Assembly: GCF_002161595.1 (NCBI RefSeq)
Contig: NZ_NFID01000001.1
Coordinates: 248,001-312,000, forward strand
Origin: Gemmiger sp. An50
GTDB taxonomy: Bacteria > Bacillota > Clostridia > Oscillospirales > Ruminococcaceae
Direction: 5' to 3'
Length of the DNA: 64,000 nt
The position numbers were made by a program, and so were the translations under genes. The notes beneath the pieces are model-generated. The model was not told where the DNA came from and made no database searches. It saw only the letters and a program-made list of their open reading frames with translations. Positions 26,901-34,884 of the stretch are shown piece by piece; position 1 is the stretch's first letter; the number at the start of each line of letters is the position of its first letter.

Positions 26901-29389
26901 AGCATCAGCTTGATTTTGCTGCCCGTGTCATCTATACCGGGACGGGGCTTGCTGCACATGAGGTAGGCGCCGGAAAGACCGCTGCTTTAATTGCCGCCGG
27001 GATGTACCTCAAAAACCTGGGAGCGATCCACAAGGCGGTGTTTGTAGTTCCCAATCCCCTGGTAGGCCAGTGGGCAACAGAGTTCTACCGCTTTTTCCCC
27101 AACGCAAATCTTTTGGTATCCACCGCAGAGGATTTTACCCCTAAAAACCGCAACCGCTACATTTCCAAGATCGCCACCGGAGAATATGATGCGGTGATTC
27201 TGGCGCACAGTCAATTTGAGAAAATCCCAATCTCCACAGAGCGGCAGATCGCTATGCTGGAACGGCAGATCAACGATATTGAAAATGCAATCCATGAGAT
27301 CAAGAGCGAAAACGGCGAGAATTGGTCTGTCAAGCAGATGGTCATTTTCCACAAAAATCTGGATGAGCGGCTGAAAAAGCTGTCTGCCGAGGAAAAGAAA
27401 GACGATCTGCTGACCTTTGAGCAGCTCGGTGTAGATATGATGATGGTGGACGAGGCGCACTTTTTCAAAAACTGCTTTGTCTTTACAAAACTGCGAAATG
27501 TGGCTGGTATTACAACCTCAAGCAGTCAACGCGCCTTTGATATGCTGCTCAAATGTCAGTATTTGCAGGAAACAAATCAGGGGCGCGGCGTAGTATTTGC
27601 GACTGGAACGCCAATCAGCAACTCGATTTCCGAACTGTTCGTCATGCAGCGGTATTTGCAGCCGCAGGAGTTGGAACGCTTTGGCTGGTCCTACTTCGAC
27701 ACCTGGATCGCTCATTTTGCCAAACGAACCTCTGTGCTGGAATTGAAGCCGGAGGGCGGCGGCTATCGGATGCGTGATCGCTTCGTCCGCTTCTACAATC
27801 TCCCTGAACTGATGGCTGTCTTTCGTGAGGTCGCTGACATCAAAACAGCGGATATGTTGGATATTCCCGGACTCCCGGCTGTTCGCACTGGTAAAGCGGA
27901 GATTGTTTCGGTGGAAGCCACACCCGCACAGCAGGCGATCATGGCCGATTTTATTCTGCGGGCGGAAGCAATCCGAACCGGCCGAGTGAAGCCGGAAGAA
28001 GATAATATGCTGAAGCTGACCGGTGAGGCCCGCCTGATGGCGATTGACCCGCGCCTGATTCGACCGGATGCGGATGGTACAGGAAGTAAGTTGAGTGTCT
28101 GCATTGAGGATGTTTATCAGGTTTGGAAGGACACCGCCGCCTCTGCTTCCACGCAGCTTGTCTTTTGTGATGTTGGCACTCCCAAAGCCGGGAAATTCAA
28201 TGTATATGATGAAATAAGAAATGTGCTGCTGGCAAAGGGTGTGCCGGAATCGGAGATTGCCTTTGTTCACGACGCCACTTCTGAAGCACAGCGGCAGGAG
28301 CTGTTTGAGCGTACCCGCCAAGGAAAAGTCCGTATCTTAATCGGCAGCACCAGCAAACTGGGAACCGGCGTGAATGTTCAGAATAAGGTAATCTCCATTG
28401 ACCATCTGGACTGTCCGTGGAAGCCCTCTGACATTACACAGCGAAATGGACGTGGGGTACGGCAGGGCAACGAAAACCCTGAAATTATGATAAAGCAATT
28501 CGTGGCCAAAGGAACATTTGATGCGTATCTCTGGCAGATTCAGGAGCAGAAATTGCGCTATATCACGCAGATTCTCACCGGAAAACACATTGCCCGCTCT
28601 TGTGAGGATGTGGATGAAACCGTCCTGTCTGCCGCACAGTTCAAGGCGGCCGCTACCGACAATCCGATGGTCGCACAGAAGATGGAATTGGAAAACCGGG
28701 TCACGGAATTGAAAATTCTGCGGGGTGCGTGGAGTAACGAGCAGCTTTCTTTGGAGCGCAAAATCAGCACTATTTATCCTGGGCAGATAAAGCGGTATGA
28801 AAAAGAAATCGACCAGATCGGTGAGGATATTAAACTGCTGAACCAATCGGCCGGCAGCGACTTTTCGATTGTCCTGGATGGCAAACGCTATACAGAACGG
28901 TCAGAGGCCGGAGAAGCCTTCGGGCTGCTCTATCGCATGATAAAGGAAGGCGCAAAGGACGATTCGGAAGAATTTGAGATTGGTGCTTATCGCAGTTTCC
29001 CGTTGTATCTGTCGGTTGGGTATGTTTCACGATTGGTTTTGAGATATAACCACCACTACACAACGGAGGTTGGAACTTCCGCTTTAGGTGCTATCACCCG
29101 CATTGAACACCTTGCCGAACGGATTCCCGGCTATCTTAAAGAGGCCCAGCGTGAGTTAGAGGAAGTACAAAAACAACTGGCGGTTGCCCAACAACAGGTT
29201 GGACAGCCGTTTATTTATGAGGATGAGTTGTCGGAAAAGGTTGCCCAACTCACAGAAATCAATACCAAGTTGGAGTTTGAGTCATTACAGGAAAGCGAGG
29301 TGATTTTGGATGAAAACGGACAACGATCTGATGGCGAGGAAGATTGGGATTCTGAAAGAGTTCCTTCCTGCGCTTCTGCCGAAGTATAA
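20954..29389 (+). CDS. Giant polyvalent protein: LtrC/ArdC-like region, N6-adenine methylase and SNF2 helicase
   Basis: 2811 residues, TTG start ten bases after GGAGG. Visible order: LtrC/ArdC-like region 1-245 (RDYLAFASQFHKHSFDNILL); low-complexity Arg/Asp/Gly linker about 250-375 that overlies the nested tnpV; several LPD-type modules 390-950; GNAT-like block 1015-1075 (VLEDYRRQGIATQMLRYL); methylase with SAM motif LDPGMGTGNF (about 1304) and catalytic NIPF (about 1369); helicase with Walker A HEVGAGKT (about 2001), VDEAH (about 2163), FATGTPISN and RNGRGVRQGNE (about 2497). Such proteins, carried by Tn1549-like ICEs, are thought to protect and process transferred DNA; that role is inferred. 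Confidence 0.88.
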   Translation: MRNDERLRTIYEVMAPYIVRNEHNWRDYLAFASQFHKHSFDNILLVYAQDEDVSILATRKQWAAIGRNLIPRAKGVAVCVYRNAKLTLDYLFDVSQTTGKEIHPTDWQLSDEMKEALTERLSYAHGFPKQGFSQALYAMASESVADNYNHFLQELKQETKGHLFTEIPAGGFEAQYIQLLTDSISYFIGKKCHLPDEEIQLSDGMATVSHFNTLPLVAHLGTAVTALSKGILLEVERNIKIINRERMAQHEQTEYQSEIQRAGRDDAARSANLQQQRSRSASGQVRPDGPGIPQRESPGAIYDFENGWQSDGDHAPGTGRGDREDRSPDPANAPAGADPADRGHHGADAPPEQSETDGGGNRTPERSPDSPLTEEHPNTEVAPSAAPVGEPSEKDGSFSVPAEQPTRHFTDAEVRRNYEYILTSTNLYPSELHSAVRSVLSEPPLNPDWSDKGRQIAALFTPYGDREYQGDLLYRTRLHGEDGISFFFDEGYTYIPWNGLAFLLDAMIEDGDYPNPVVEEQPDPIGDYNIPDEVDEMGGPHRQMTIGEADFDYVLDSVAYEAGETVVEPVKPPAIVQMENDTPAAGDEPASVPDENPHAIVEAPETALPTDTAEQPAPPPVKGNTTAHKNFRRFQELFPEIVSGQYEYLRLEAGEAYYPLVIHHKYGSHYCMEHYYMQNGDRMYDPYMDFQIDKEAGTLRAFSYENSGIGVYNEADPDDPAHEKKINGFNKFFATWLNNIRSQGYEPVRASMMVNDEEVDVDLRPAAEAVPVVEEEQPEQLSLLSLEKSTEDLLVERVMQKGPLTAGKKEQIYEFAQTHPTGSEFTAFLKKLYGYEGFSGDEMGVKYAMFNSEGVTIEWQDKQGETQETKLSWARAAGVVQRLVDEGRYLETPVVSQTEQQDEVQPFSDQYRLLDRLCADCEYFLGAGQRAEKHLWAGSVDAQIEKMRELYAQLPEKPDWISLDVINAYARRMAAPEPVENTAEASPEETQILDEALDAHHGQIDMLMQAVRGELTVGTIRYSIFEGRPHISMIEVLEDYRRQGIATQMLRYLQGQYPNEEIVWGYLTEDGSALYQAVVDEQPNPDYLRVQNDLEDITREFDAYVRRLDGGAILSPQEAADMDDLEDTQYRLEKELEELRPIRAFVRMGDGTAAEAPAVMGEATRTDLAPLREPPAAPQVAAHNFRFSEDYDLYPSGAKTKYKNNVMAIKLLKQIELEKRTATPEEQIILARYVGWGGLANAFSSTASGWENEYQELKSLLTDVEYKAAMNSTITAYYTEPDLIRHIYRALERFGFEGGPDRKILDPGMGTGNFYSVLPEQFQESKLFGVELDSITARIAKQLYPDADISIMGYEATKFEDNSFDVILGNIPFNSVKIYDRRYNDLNPYIHDYFFIKSLDLAKPGGIIAFITSKGIMDRKDESLREYIARRAEFIGAIRLPNTAFKALAGTDVTADVVFLKKRAHPIELDRTNLPSWIETDLDRSKWIAYNRYFKDNPEMLMGEMVSSRNMYGNEDGTACVAPEDFDLNQHLTQAVDSLYARFTAEPDEEIEADEPEESNAEYEDAPAGTKNFTYVVRNGEIFFCEKDKLIPQPYTGMKAERIKGLCEIRTALLEVINIQSHEYDPLDLQKAQDTLNQVYDRFVAKYGAINTKGNILAFSDDDQFPLLRSIEDERKDKTGWDKSAIFTKATIRPFRQVNHADTAEDALQICLNHKLRVDLPYMSFLTGKEPEELVRELDTRIYLNPQKYYGNPLEGWELAEEYLSGHVRDKLLYARQKAAEEPELFARNVEALEEVQPEPLTPADIEVNMGAIWVPIEYYRQFMYETFQTSGYEKVIEGGDNRHRIDIEYFSYTTTWRVTNKSAEPDSVMVNQTFGTKRKNAYEIFEDCLNMQSTTVRDRQEYINEKGNKSVKYVINAQETMIARAKQQQIQEAFASWVWKEPERRDTLLRIYNDTFNTVRPREFDGSHLVFPGMNTEMKLRKHQLDFAARVIYTGTGLAAHEVGAGKTAALIAAGMYLKNLGAIHKAVFVVPNPLVGQWATEFYRFFPNANLLVSTAEDFTPKNRNRYISKIATGEYDAVILAHSQFEKIPISTERQIAMLERQINDIENAIHEIKSENGENWSVKQMVIFHKNLDERLKKLSAEEKKDDLLTFEQLGVDMMMVDEAHFFKNCFVFTKLRNVAGITTSSSQRAFDMLLKCQYLQETNQGRGVVFATGTPISNSISELFVMQRYLQPQELERFGWSYFDTWIAHFAKRTSVLELKPEGGGYRMRDRFVRFYNLPELMAVFREVADIKTADMLDIPGLPAVRTGKAEIVSVEATPAQQAIMADFILRAEAIRTGRVKPEEDNMLKLTGEARLMAIDPRLIRPDADGTGSKLSVCIEDVYQVWKDTAASASTQLVFCDVGTPKAGKFNVYDEIRNVLLAKGVPESEIAFVHDATSEAQRQELFERTRQGKVRILIGSTSKLGTGVNVQNKVISIDHLDCPWKPSDITQRNGRGVRQGNENPEIMIKQFVAKGTFDAYLWQIQEQKLRYITQILTGKHIARSCEDVDETVLSAAQFKAAATDNPMVAQKMELENRVTELKILRGAWSNEQLSLERKISTIYPGQIKRYEKEIDQIGEDIKLLNQSAGSDFSIVLDGKRYTERSEAGEAFGLLYRMIKEGAKDDSEEFEIGAYRSFPLYLSVGYVSRLVLRYNHHYTTEVGTSALGAITRIEHLAERIPGYLKEAQRELEEVQKQLAVAQQQVGQPFIYEDELSEKVAQLTEINTKLEFESLQESEVILDENGQRSDGEEDWDSERVPSCASAEV
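21702..22070 (+). CDS. Nested TnpV-like gene in another frame of the giant gene
   Basis: A 122-residue frame shifted by one base relative to the giant gene. It shows TnpV-family features: LPDL near residue 22, LGRYGRMALEYLREN, a long helical middle and MAEETVLQ at the end. Codon use is natural, whereas the giant frame over the same bases is an Arg/Asp/Gly/Pro-rich linker without fold. The ATG at 21702 has AAAGGA nine bases upstream. Either a truly overlapping gene or an ancestral gene across which the two flanking genes have fused. Function of TnpV is unknown. Confidence 0.65.
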   Translation: MNKPNINLKYSEQDGMMLPDLQISNSSEADQPLGRYGRMALEYLRENHPERFTTLKMDGSLMEIMHRVQDEATEKIEALTQQMLQQEPIPQTEDIMERTRHLNSLKLMAEETVLQSVVLIPR

Positions 29390-29600
29390 GATCATGCTGC
29401 TGGAGGCATTCAGCCCCCATGATCTTCTCACGGCGTATATCAAAAACACACTGTCGGGCTACCCCCGTCTGGAAGATCAGAACCTGGACGACCTGACGGT
29501 GGAACTGCTGTACCCCACTGACGAGGCGGCGGAACACTGTATCAAAGAGTTCCTTGCTCTGCGCCTGGACGATGACAACGAGCATGAGCTGGAGCAGTGA
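29310..29600 (+). CDS. Hypothetical ICE protein, overlaps the giant gene end
   Basis: A 96-residue helical protein. The ATG at 29310 has GAGGTG eight bases upstream, and its first 80 bases overlap the end of the giant gene. No domain is recognised; the C-terminus is acidic (RLDDDNEHELEQ). Position and coupling suggest it works with the helicase-methylase protein. Confidence 0.75.
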   Translation: MKTDNDLMARKIGILKEFLPALLPKYKIMLLEAFSPHDLLTAYIKNTLSGYPRLEDQNLDDLTVELLYPTDEAAEHCIKEFLALRLDDDNEHELEQ

Positions 29601-29616
29601 TGTGAGGTGGTGATAT

Positions 29617-30711
29617 ATGGGCGAGAAACATTCGGCTGTCGGCTATCTCTTTCGAGAAGGTGCTTTTTTGCCAGCCCAAGAAACAAAGCCGGTCCGCAAT
29701 GAGTTTGGCCTGGACCTGTTTCAGCATAGAGGCTCCGTTTATGAAGGAAAAACCGGGCTGCAATTCTGTTCTCTCCAGCAGGCGGAGGACTTGGCCGGTT
29801 TCGTTGAGAAGCATGGCGGTATTGAAAAAGTCCAAAAGCTGATTGCAGACAGTTTGGAGCGCACCGGTCTTTCTCCCCGCTATACCCGACCGGATGAAAA
29901 GAAAAAGGACATCTTTCCGCCAAAGGAAAAAGACGAGAACCGGGTTTTTGCCAAAGACCTGATGGGCAACAAGCACTACTACTACCGCTTCTACAACGAA
30001 AATGGCATTGAACTCTACACAATGGAGAAGAAACGGGAGTTCTTCCAAACGGTTTATATTCCATGTGACGGGTTTATGGTGGGCATTGACCAGCGGCACC
30101 GACTTGAAGAAGTTCTGAAATGGCTGCCCACGCTGGAGCATGGCATCCGGGGTGAGATCGAGAGGGTTTTCAATCAGAGTATGGAAGCCCCGGACCGGTG
30201 GGCTGATCTGGGATTTGCAAATCTGCTTGGACGGTATGAGGAAGCAAAAGCCCACAATGCCCCCATTGCTGCGGAACGGCAGCGGCAAGCTGATGAAAGG
30301 CGGGCGCAGCAAGAAGTCCGTGAACAACAGTTGGCACAAGAACGACAGGCCCGTTACGATTCCGCCATTCGTGAGGCCGAAGGAGATATTATGGCGGGAA
30401 AGGAGGTGATAAACCGGGAGATCAACGGTAAATCTCTCATTATGCAGCTCTTTCGTGAGCATGAAATTCCTGTTCCTCTCAAAACACAGGGCTGGATCAT
30501 CAATTCGCTTCACAGCATCCGGTATGAACCCCAAAACGGAGAATGGCACTATCGTTACTTCAAAGGCAGCCGGAACAGCACCAAAATGTTTGATCTGCTT
30601 TCCCAACTGTCCGCTGCGATTCAGACCCGACAGCAGTTTGAAGAACATGGGGCGTCCCCGCCGGACAGCCCTGTATTGGACTGTGAGGAAGAACAGGATA
30701 TGGAACTGTAA
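29617..30711 (+). CDS. Hypothetical ICE protein with coiled coil and acidic tail
   Basis: 364 residues, family not recognised with certainty. Residues about 220-260 are a charged Gln/Arg/Glu coiled coil (AAERQRQADERRAQQEVREQ). The part around 115-150 is Tyr-rich (GNKHYYYRFYNENGIELY). It ends with EEEQDMEL, one of the recurring acidic tails of this element. The ATG is 16 bases after the previous stop with GAGGTG upstream. Confidence 0.78.
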   Translation: MGEKHSAVGYLFREGAFLPAQETKPVRNEFGLDLFQHRGSVYEGKTGLQFCSLQQAEDLAGFVEKHGGIEKVQKLIADSLERTGLSPRYTRPDEKKKDIFPPKEKDENRVFAKDLMGNKHYYYRFYNENGIELYTMEKKREFFQTVYIPCDGFMVGIDQRHRLEEVLKWLPTLEHGIRGEIERVFNQSMEAPDRWADLGFANLLGRYEEAKAHNAPIAAERQRQADERRAQQEVREQQLAQERQARYDSAIREAEGDIMAGKEVINREINGKSLIMQLFREHEIPVPLKTQGWIINSLHSIRYEPQNGEWHYRYFKGSRNSTKMFDLLSQLSAAIQTRQQFEEHGASPPDSPVLDCEEEQDMEL

Positions 30712-30735
30712 ATCTGTTTTTTGAAAGGAGCCAAT

Positions 30736-30831
30736 ATGAAAAAAGCAATTTTGAGCGTATCCGCTGCCGCCGCCATGATTGGCGGCCTTTTCTATTTTGG
30801 CTGGTATCGCAACCGCCACGGCGCCAACTAA
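30736..30831 (+). CDS. Micro-protein with one membrane helix
   Basis: 31 residues: MKKAILSVSAAAAMIGGLFY and a short basic end WYRNRHGAN. The ATG has AAAGGAG six bases upstream. One hydrophobic segment covers almost the whole chain. A similar micro-protein lies at 48296-48388. Function unknown. Confidence 0.6.
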   Translation: MKKAILSVSAAAAMIGGLFYFGWYRNRHGAN

Positions 30832-30865
30832 GCGAATCGACCTGTCTGGAAGGAGGTGAAACGAT

Positions 30866-31759
30866 ATGCCGATGACAGCGACAATGGCACCCTACACTCT
30901 TTTCATCCTGGATGATGATACCCCTATGAACCCTCGTGAGGATCACGACTGCCTGGGAAAAATGGTCTGCTGGCATAGCAGATACAACCTGGGCGAGAAG
31001 CACGATTATGATGAGCCAAGCGATTTCCTGCGGAGCCTGCTGTTTTCTGAATACTCCAGCGGCCATGACCGGAACAATCCGGTTTTTGCATTTCTCAAAT
31101 CTGGCAGGGCCAAAGATGCCCGATTGGAATACAACCGCTCCACGCGGGAGTGGGAATTGCAGGAGAATCAGCACTGGAGTTCAGACAGCGATTGGTATGT
31201 GTCCTCCAGCTATGCGGCCTCGTTGAAAGATGAAGTCCCGGACTGGTTTTTGGATGATTGCCTTTCTGCCCTCACCACCGGCGAACTGTTTTCGCTGGTG
31301 GAACAAATGGATGGCATGGTGATTCTTCCGCTTTACCTGTACGATCACAGCGGGATCACCATGAACACCTGCGGCTTTTCTTGCCCGTGGGATTCCGGTC
31401 AGGTTGGCTGGATCTACGCAGATAAAGCGATGATCGAGCAGGAACACGGGAAAATCACCCCTGAAATATTGGAGAAGGTTCGTCAAACCCTGGAAGCCGA
31501 AGTCAAGGAGTACGATTACTACCTGACCAACCAGTGCTATGGATTCCAGCTTTTCAAGGAAGATGTGGAGGTGGATAGCTGCTGGGGATTCCTGGGGGAA
31601 ATCCGGGATGTTCAGGATGCTATAAAGGAGTATCTGCCGGAGGACTGCAACCCGGCAATCGTTGAATCGCTCCAATTTCAGTATGAGGAACCGGACATCG
31701 ACGAGTATTTGGAGCGATTGCAGGAAGAAACGGAGGGATTAGACTGTGAGCCTGGATAA
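30866..31759 (+). CDS. Conserved mobile-element protein, function unknown
   Basis: A 297-residue acidic protein, no recognised fold. Characteristic segments are YTLFILDDDTPMNPREDHD, MVCWHSRYNLGEKHDYDEP and LPLYLYDHSGITMNTCGFSC; proteins with these strings occur in phages and ICEs as I recall. The ATG follows AAGGAGGTG. The next gene overlaps by 14 bases. Confidence 0.78.
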   Translation: MPMTATMAPYTLFILDDDTPMNPREDHDCLGKMVCWHSRYNLGEKHDYDEPSDFLRSLLFSEYSSGHDRNNPVFAFLKSGRAKDARLEYNRSTREWELQENQHWSSDSDWYVSSSYAASLKDEVPDWFLDDCLSALTTGELFSLVEQMDGMVILPLYLYDHSGITMNTCGFSCPWDSGQVGWIYADKAMIEQEHGKITPEILEKVRQTLEAEVKEYDYYLTNQCYGFQLFKEDVEVDSCWGFLGEIRDVQDAIKEYLPEDCNPAIVESLQFQYEEPDIDEYLERLQEETEGLDCEPG

Positions 31760-32333
31760 CACAGTGAATGTTTTCATCCTGTATGGCTGCACCTTGAGCA
31801 AGGAGCGAAGTTCCATGCGAATCGTGGCCGCCACTACGGATGAAGAAATGCTGCATACCATCATCGGCGCCCAAATTCTCGGCGGCACAATGGACTACCG
31901 GGGCTTCAGCAATATGAAGGGCTTTGAACAGTTCCGGGCGGCCTGCCGTGCCGGTGATGTTCAGTATAGCAATCTGGACTATGGCTTTGTGGAGCAGACG
32001 GAAAATCTGATGCTCCCGGACTGTGCAAAGGAGCCGCAGTTTGAGAAAGCATATCGGCTGCTGAACCTGTCCGACCATGAGTTCAATGCCATCCGCAATG
32101 GTTCTCTGGAGAGCCTGGGCGAAGATCGCACCCGTTTGATTCTGGATAAGGCGCTGTCATGGGCGGCACAGAACTATGCCGGATGGGACTTATACCGCCA
32201 TTTGAGAGATGAACTCGGCATGAGCAACGAGGAAATCGGAAAAGCCGGATTTGACCTGGATGAGTTCTATGAGATCGACGCGGCGGACTCTGCGGAGTAT
32301 GAAGTGGAGGCTGACTATGGCGAAGAACTTTAA
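31746..32333 (+). CDS. Hypothetical ICE protein
   Basis: 195 residues from a GTG at 31746 (GGAGG eight bases upstream), overlapping the previous gene. A later ATG before RIVAATTDEE is an alternative. No known domain is recognised. It ends in an acidic stretch (EVEADYGEEL). The following gene overlaps by 17 bases, so translation is coupled. Confidence 0.7.
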   Translation: MSLDNTVNVFILYGCTLSKERSSMRIVAATTDEEMLHTIIGAQILGGTMDYRGFSNMKGFEQFRAACRAGDVQYSNLDYGFVEQTENLMLPDCAKEPQFEKAYRLLNLSDHEFNAIRNGSLESLGEDRTRLILDKALSWAAQNYAGWDLYRHLRDELGMSNEEIGKAGFDLDEFYEIDAADSAEYEVEADYGEEL

Positions 32334-32907
32334 TTCTTCTGCTCTGCCGGAACATTGCTATGCAGTTCTTCCCGGTTCCGGGCAGCTCATAGAGGTCAGG
32401 CGCGGCGAAAAGGGCTACTATCCCTGTGCCTACTCCACCGGCGACCGTGAGTATAACAAGGTTCTGGCAAATCAGTTCAATACCCATGAGGGCATTTCAA
32501 AGGCACAGGCAGCGGCTATGCTGGCCGGGTCCATGTTTGGCTGGAATGTTCCTGCCGCCGATCCCGCCTGTTATGATGCAGAGGGCATCCCGATCCAACC
32601 GGGAGAAAAGAAAGCGCCCACCAGATCGCCGGAATATCAGTACGAGCAGGCAAAGCTCATCCGGCAGAACTACCAGCCCGGAACCAAGGTTGTGCTGGAT
32701 GAAAAGATGGAAGATCCCTACCGTGAAATGCCTGCGGGACTGACCGGCATCGTAGATTCCGTTGACGATCTGGGGCAAATTCATTGCCATTGGGAGAATG
32801 GTTCTTCGCTGGCGCTTATTCCGGGCGTTGACCATTTTCATCAGGATATGACTCAGGAGCCTGTAATTGAGAGCAGCGAAGAACAGGAGCCTGATTTGGA
32901 ATTGTGA
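32317..32907 (+). CDS. DUF4314-domain ICE protein
   Basis: A 196-residue protein. The C-terminal part (about 135-180) has the DUF4314 pattern: GTKVVLDEKMEDPYREMPAG, then GIVDSVDDLGQIHCHWENGS, an SH3-like beta fold. The N-terminal half is found in the same ICE group. It ends in EEQEPDLEL, matching the recurring tail. The ATG is preceded by GGAG inside the previous gene. Confidence 0.78.
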   Translation: MAKNFNSSALPEHCYAVLPGSGQLIEVRRGEKGYYPCAYSTGDREYNKVLANQFNTHEGISKAQAAAMLAGSMFGWNVPAADPACYDAEGIPIQPGEKKAPTRSPEYQYEQAKLIRQNYQPGTKVVLDEKMEDPYREMPAGLTGIVDSVDDLGQIHCHWENGSSLALIPGVDHFHQDMTQEPVIESSEEQEPDLEL

Positions 32908-32918
32908 GGTGATGTGAT

Positions 32919-33977
32919 ATGAGCAGAAGCGCCGCTGCGTATCAGAAATTTACCGAGGATGAGATTAGGAAGGCAAACAGCGTGGATATTCTGTCCCTGG
33001 CCCGTGGCTATGGATATGAGCCGGAAAAGGCAGGCCGCAAAGCTGTCCACATGAAGCACAGCGGCGGGCTTTACATCTTCCCCGAAAACAATCGCTTTTT
33101 CCAATGGACGGGCCCCGATGATGGTGTCAAAGGCGGCACCATTGATTTTGTCATGCGGGAGGAAAACCTGTCTTTCCCCGAAGCGGTGGGCAAGCTGATC
33201 GGCAAGGAGTTCTCTCCATCCGTAAGGCAAGTGATTCCCTATGAGAAAAAAGAACGGGAGCCGCTGGTGCTGCCCGAAAAGGCAGACAACATGAAGCGGG
33301 CCTATTGGTATCTGGTTTCTGTCCGGGGTATCAGCCCTAAAATCGTAAGCCACTTTATGAATCGAAAGATGGTCTATCAGGAAAAAAAGTATGGCAACTG
33401 CGTGTTTGTGGGCTACGATGCTGAAGGAACAGCCCGGTACTGTTCTATGCGGGCGGCCAGAGAAAACAGTTCCTTCAAAATGGATGCTACCGGCTCAGAT
33501 AAGAGCTACCCTTTTTTTCACGAGGGCCAAACCGATCTGCTGATTGTCACCGAGGCACCCATCGACCTGATGAGCCATGCTTCTATTGCCGCTGATTTCT
33601 ACGGGCACGACTGGACACAAGATCACCGTATCTCTACCGGCTGCCTTTGGAATGGAGCCATTGACCGCTATCTGGAAAGCCATCCGCAGATCAAGCGGCT
33701 GGTGTTTGCGGTGGACAATGACTATCTGGCCCGTGACAAGAATGGGCAACTGCGAAATTGGGGGCAGCTTACAGCGGCAAAATGGATGAAGGCATACACC
33801 GAAAAGGGATATGCCTGCGCGGTTCATGTGCCGCATTTGAACGACTTTAACACCGACCTGGTGGAAATGCGGAAGGGGCGTTCTGTGGAGGATTTAGACC
33901 GTCAGCGTATGGCGGAGCTGGAAACCGCATTTGAACAGAGCGCCGAGGAAGAACCGGAACAAGGTATGGAGGTGTAA
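32919..33977 (+). CDS. Toprim-domain primase-like protein (DUF3991 type)
   Basis: 352 residues. The N-terminal part resembles a CHC2-like primase zinc domain that lacks cysteines (MKHSGGLYIFPENNRFFQW). A Toprim domain follows with LLIVTEAPIDL (catalytic Glu near residue 212) and LVFAVDNDYLARD (near 263). Such proteins may prime the complementary strand after transfer; inferred. The ending is EEPEQGMEV, a variant of the acidic tail that also encodes the GGAGGTG for the next gene. Confidence 0.8.
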   Translation: MSRSAAAYQKFTEDEIRKANSVDILSLARGYGYEPEKAGRKAVHMKHSGGLYIFPENNRFFQWTGPDDGVKGGTIDFVMREENLSFPEAVGKLIGKEFSPSVRQVIPYEKKEREPLVLPEKADNMKRAYWYLVSVRGISPKIVSHFMNRKMVYQEKKYGNCVFVGYDAEGTARYCSMRAARENSSFKMDATGSDKSYPFFHEGQTDLLIVTEAPIDLMSHASIAADFYGHDWTQDHRISTGCLWNGAIDRYLESHPQIKRLVFAVDNDYLARDKNGQLRNWGQLTAAKWMKAYTEKGYACAVHVPHLNDFNTDLVEMRKGRSVEDLDRQRMAELETAFEQSAEEEPEQGMEV

Positions 33978-33979
33978 AA

Positions 33980-34876
33980 TTGGCAAAAATCAAAACCTTT
34001 GAATTGGATCGCTGGAGTGAGCCGGATGAAAAGCGGCGTGTCCGGCACATCGGCATGGCCGACGCAAAAGAAACCTTTGACAGACTGCAAACGCACCTGG
34101 AACTGAAAGGTCTGCTCCCGGATGAGTATTTCCTGTTCTCCGATGAACTGACGGGCGAGCTGCCTGAATTTGACCAGGCGCTCTGTATTCCCAATTTTGG
34201 TGCCAGTGAAGGTATCTATCTGGACATTTCTCTGGCCTGCCGCGATAAGGACGGCAAACGCTGTTTTCAAAACTTTGCCACCGGCAAGACATTGGGAGAA
34301 ACTGCGGACGACTATTACAGGATGTTCCGCATCGCTGCTGAATGTTCCCTGATGCTCAATGGCCGTGGAAATACCTATGAACAGAAAAAAGTGGACATCG
34401 TTCTGACCGAGCAAGAAGCAGAGGCCGTGGGAACTGTGGTGGATATGGAACTCTGCGGCCACCATCCGCCGGAGGCCGAGGCCATTTTGAACTCTGCGCT
34501 GGAGAAGATCGACCGGATCGCCTTTGCAAAAGTCCAGACTATCACCTGTCATGGGAAAGACGATTACTCTTTCTGGTCTGCGGAGATTCCCAAAGATATG
34601 CTGCACTCCATCCTGCACGAAGCCTGCGAACGGGTTGGAACCCTGGATGAACTGATGGGCGCAATGAACCCGAAGGACGGGTATGAAATGCGGCTGTTCA
34701 TTCAGACACCGGGACGGCAGTTTGCGTTCTACCGTATCCCTGAACGGCTCTCCAATCTGGAGGACTACGCCAATGAGGGCTGCTCTGTCCGAGGAACAAA
34801 GGACGAAATCATGGCGGAGATTTTTACCGAGTGGGCGCCCGCCCAAGAAGATCTGGAAGATGACTTTGAGCTGTGA
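33980..34876 (+). CDS. Hypothetical polyvalent ICE protein with acidic tail
   Basis: 298 residues from a TTG at 33980, two bases after the previous stop. No named domain can be assigned. Segments such as MADAKETFDRLQTHLELKGL and MELCGHHPPEAEAILNSALE are regular and globular. It ends EDLEDDFEL, one of the recurring acidic tails. It is the last gene before the oriT-like region. Confidence 0.75.
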   Translation: MAKIKTFELDRWSEPDEKRRVRHIGMADAKETFDRLQTHLELKGLLPDEYFLFSDELTGELPEFDQALCIPNFGASEGIYLDISLACRDKDGKRCFQNFATGKTLGETADDYYRMFRIAAECSLMLNGRGNTYEQKKVDIVLTEQEAEAVGTVVDMELCGHHPPEAEAILNSALEKIDRIAFAKVQTITCHGKDDYSFWSAEIPKDMLHSILHEACERVGTLDELMGAMNPKDGYEMRLFIQTPGRQFAFYRIPERLSNLEDYANEGCSVRGTKDEIMAEIFTEWAPAQEDLEDDFEL

Positions 34877-34884
34877 CAGCCCGC

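Noticed and set aside
20991-28846. Several long minus-strand frames opposite the giant gene
   Set aside because: They lack ribosome sites and recognisable domains and mirror the codon bias of the plus-strand gene.
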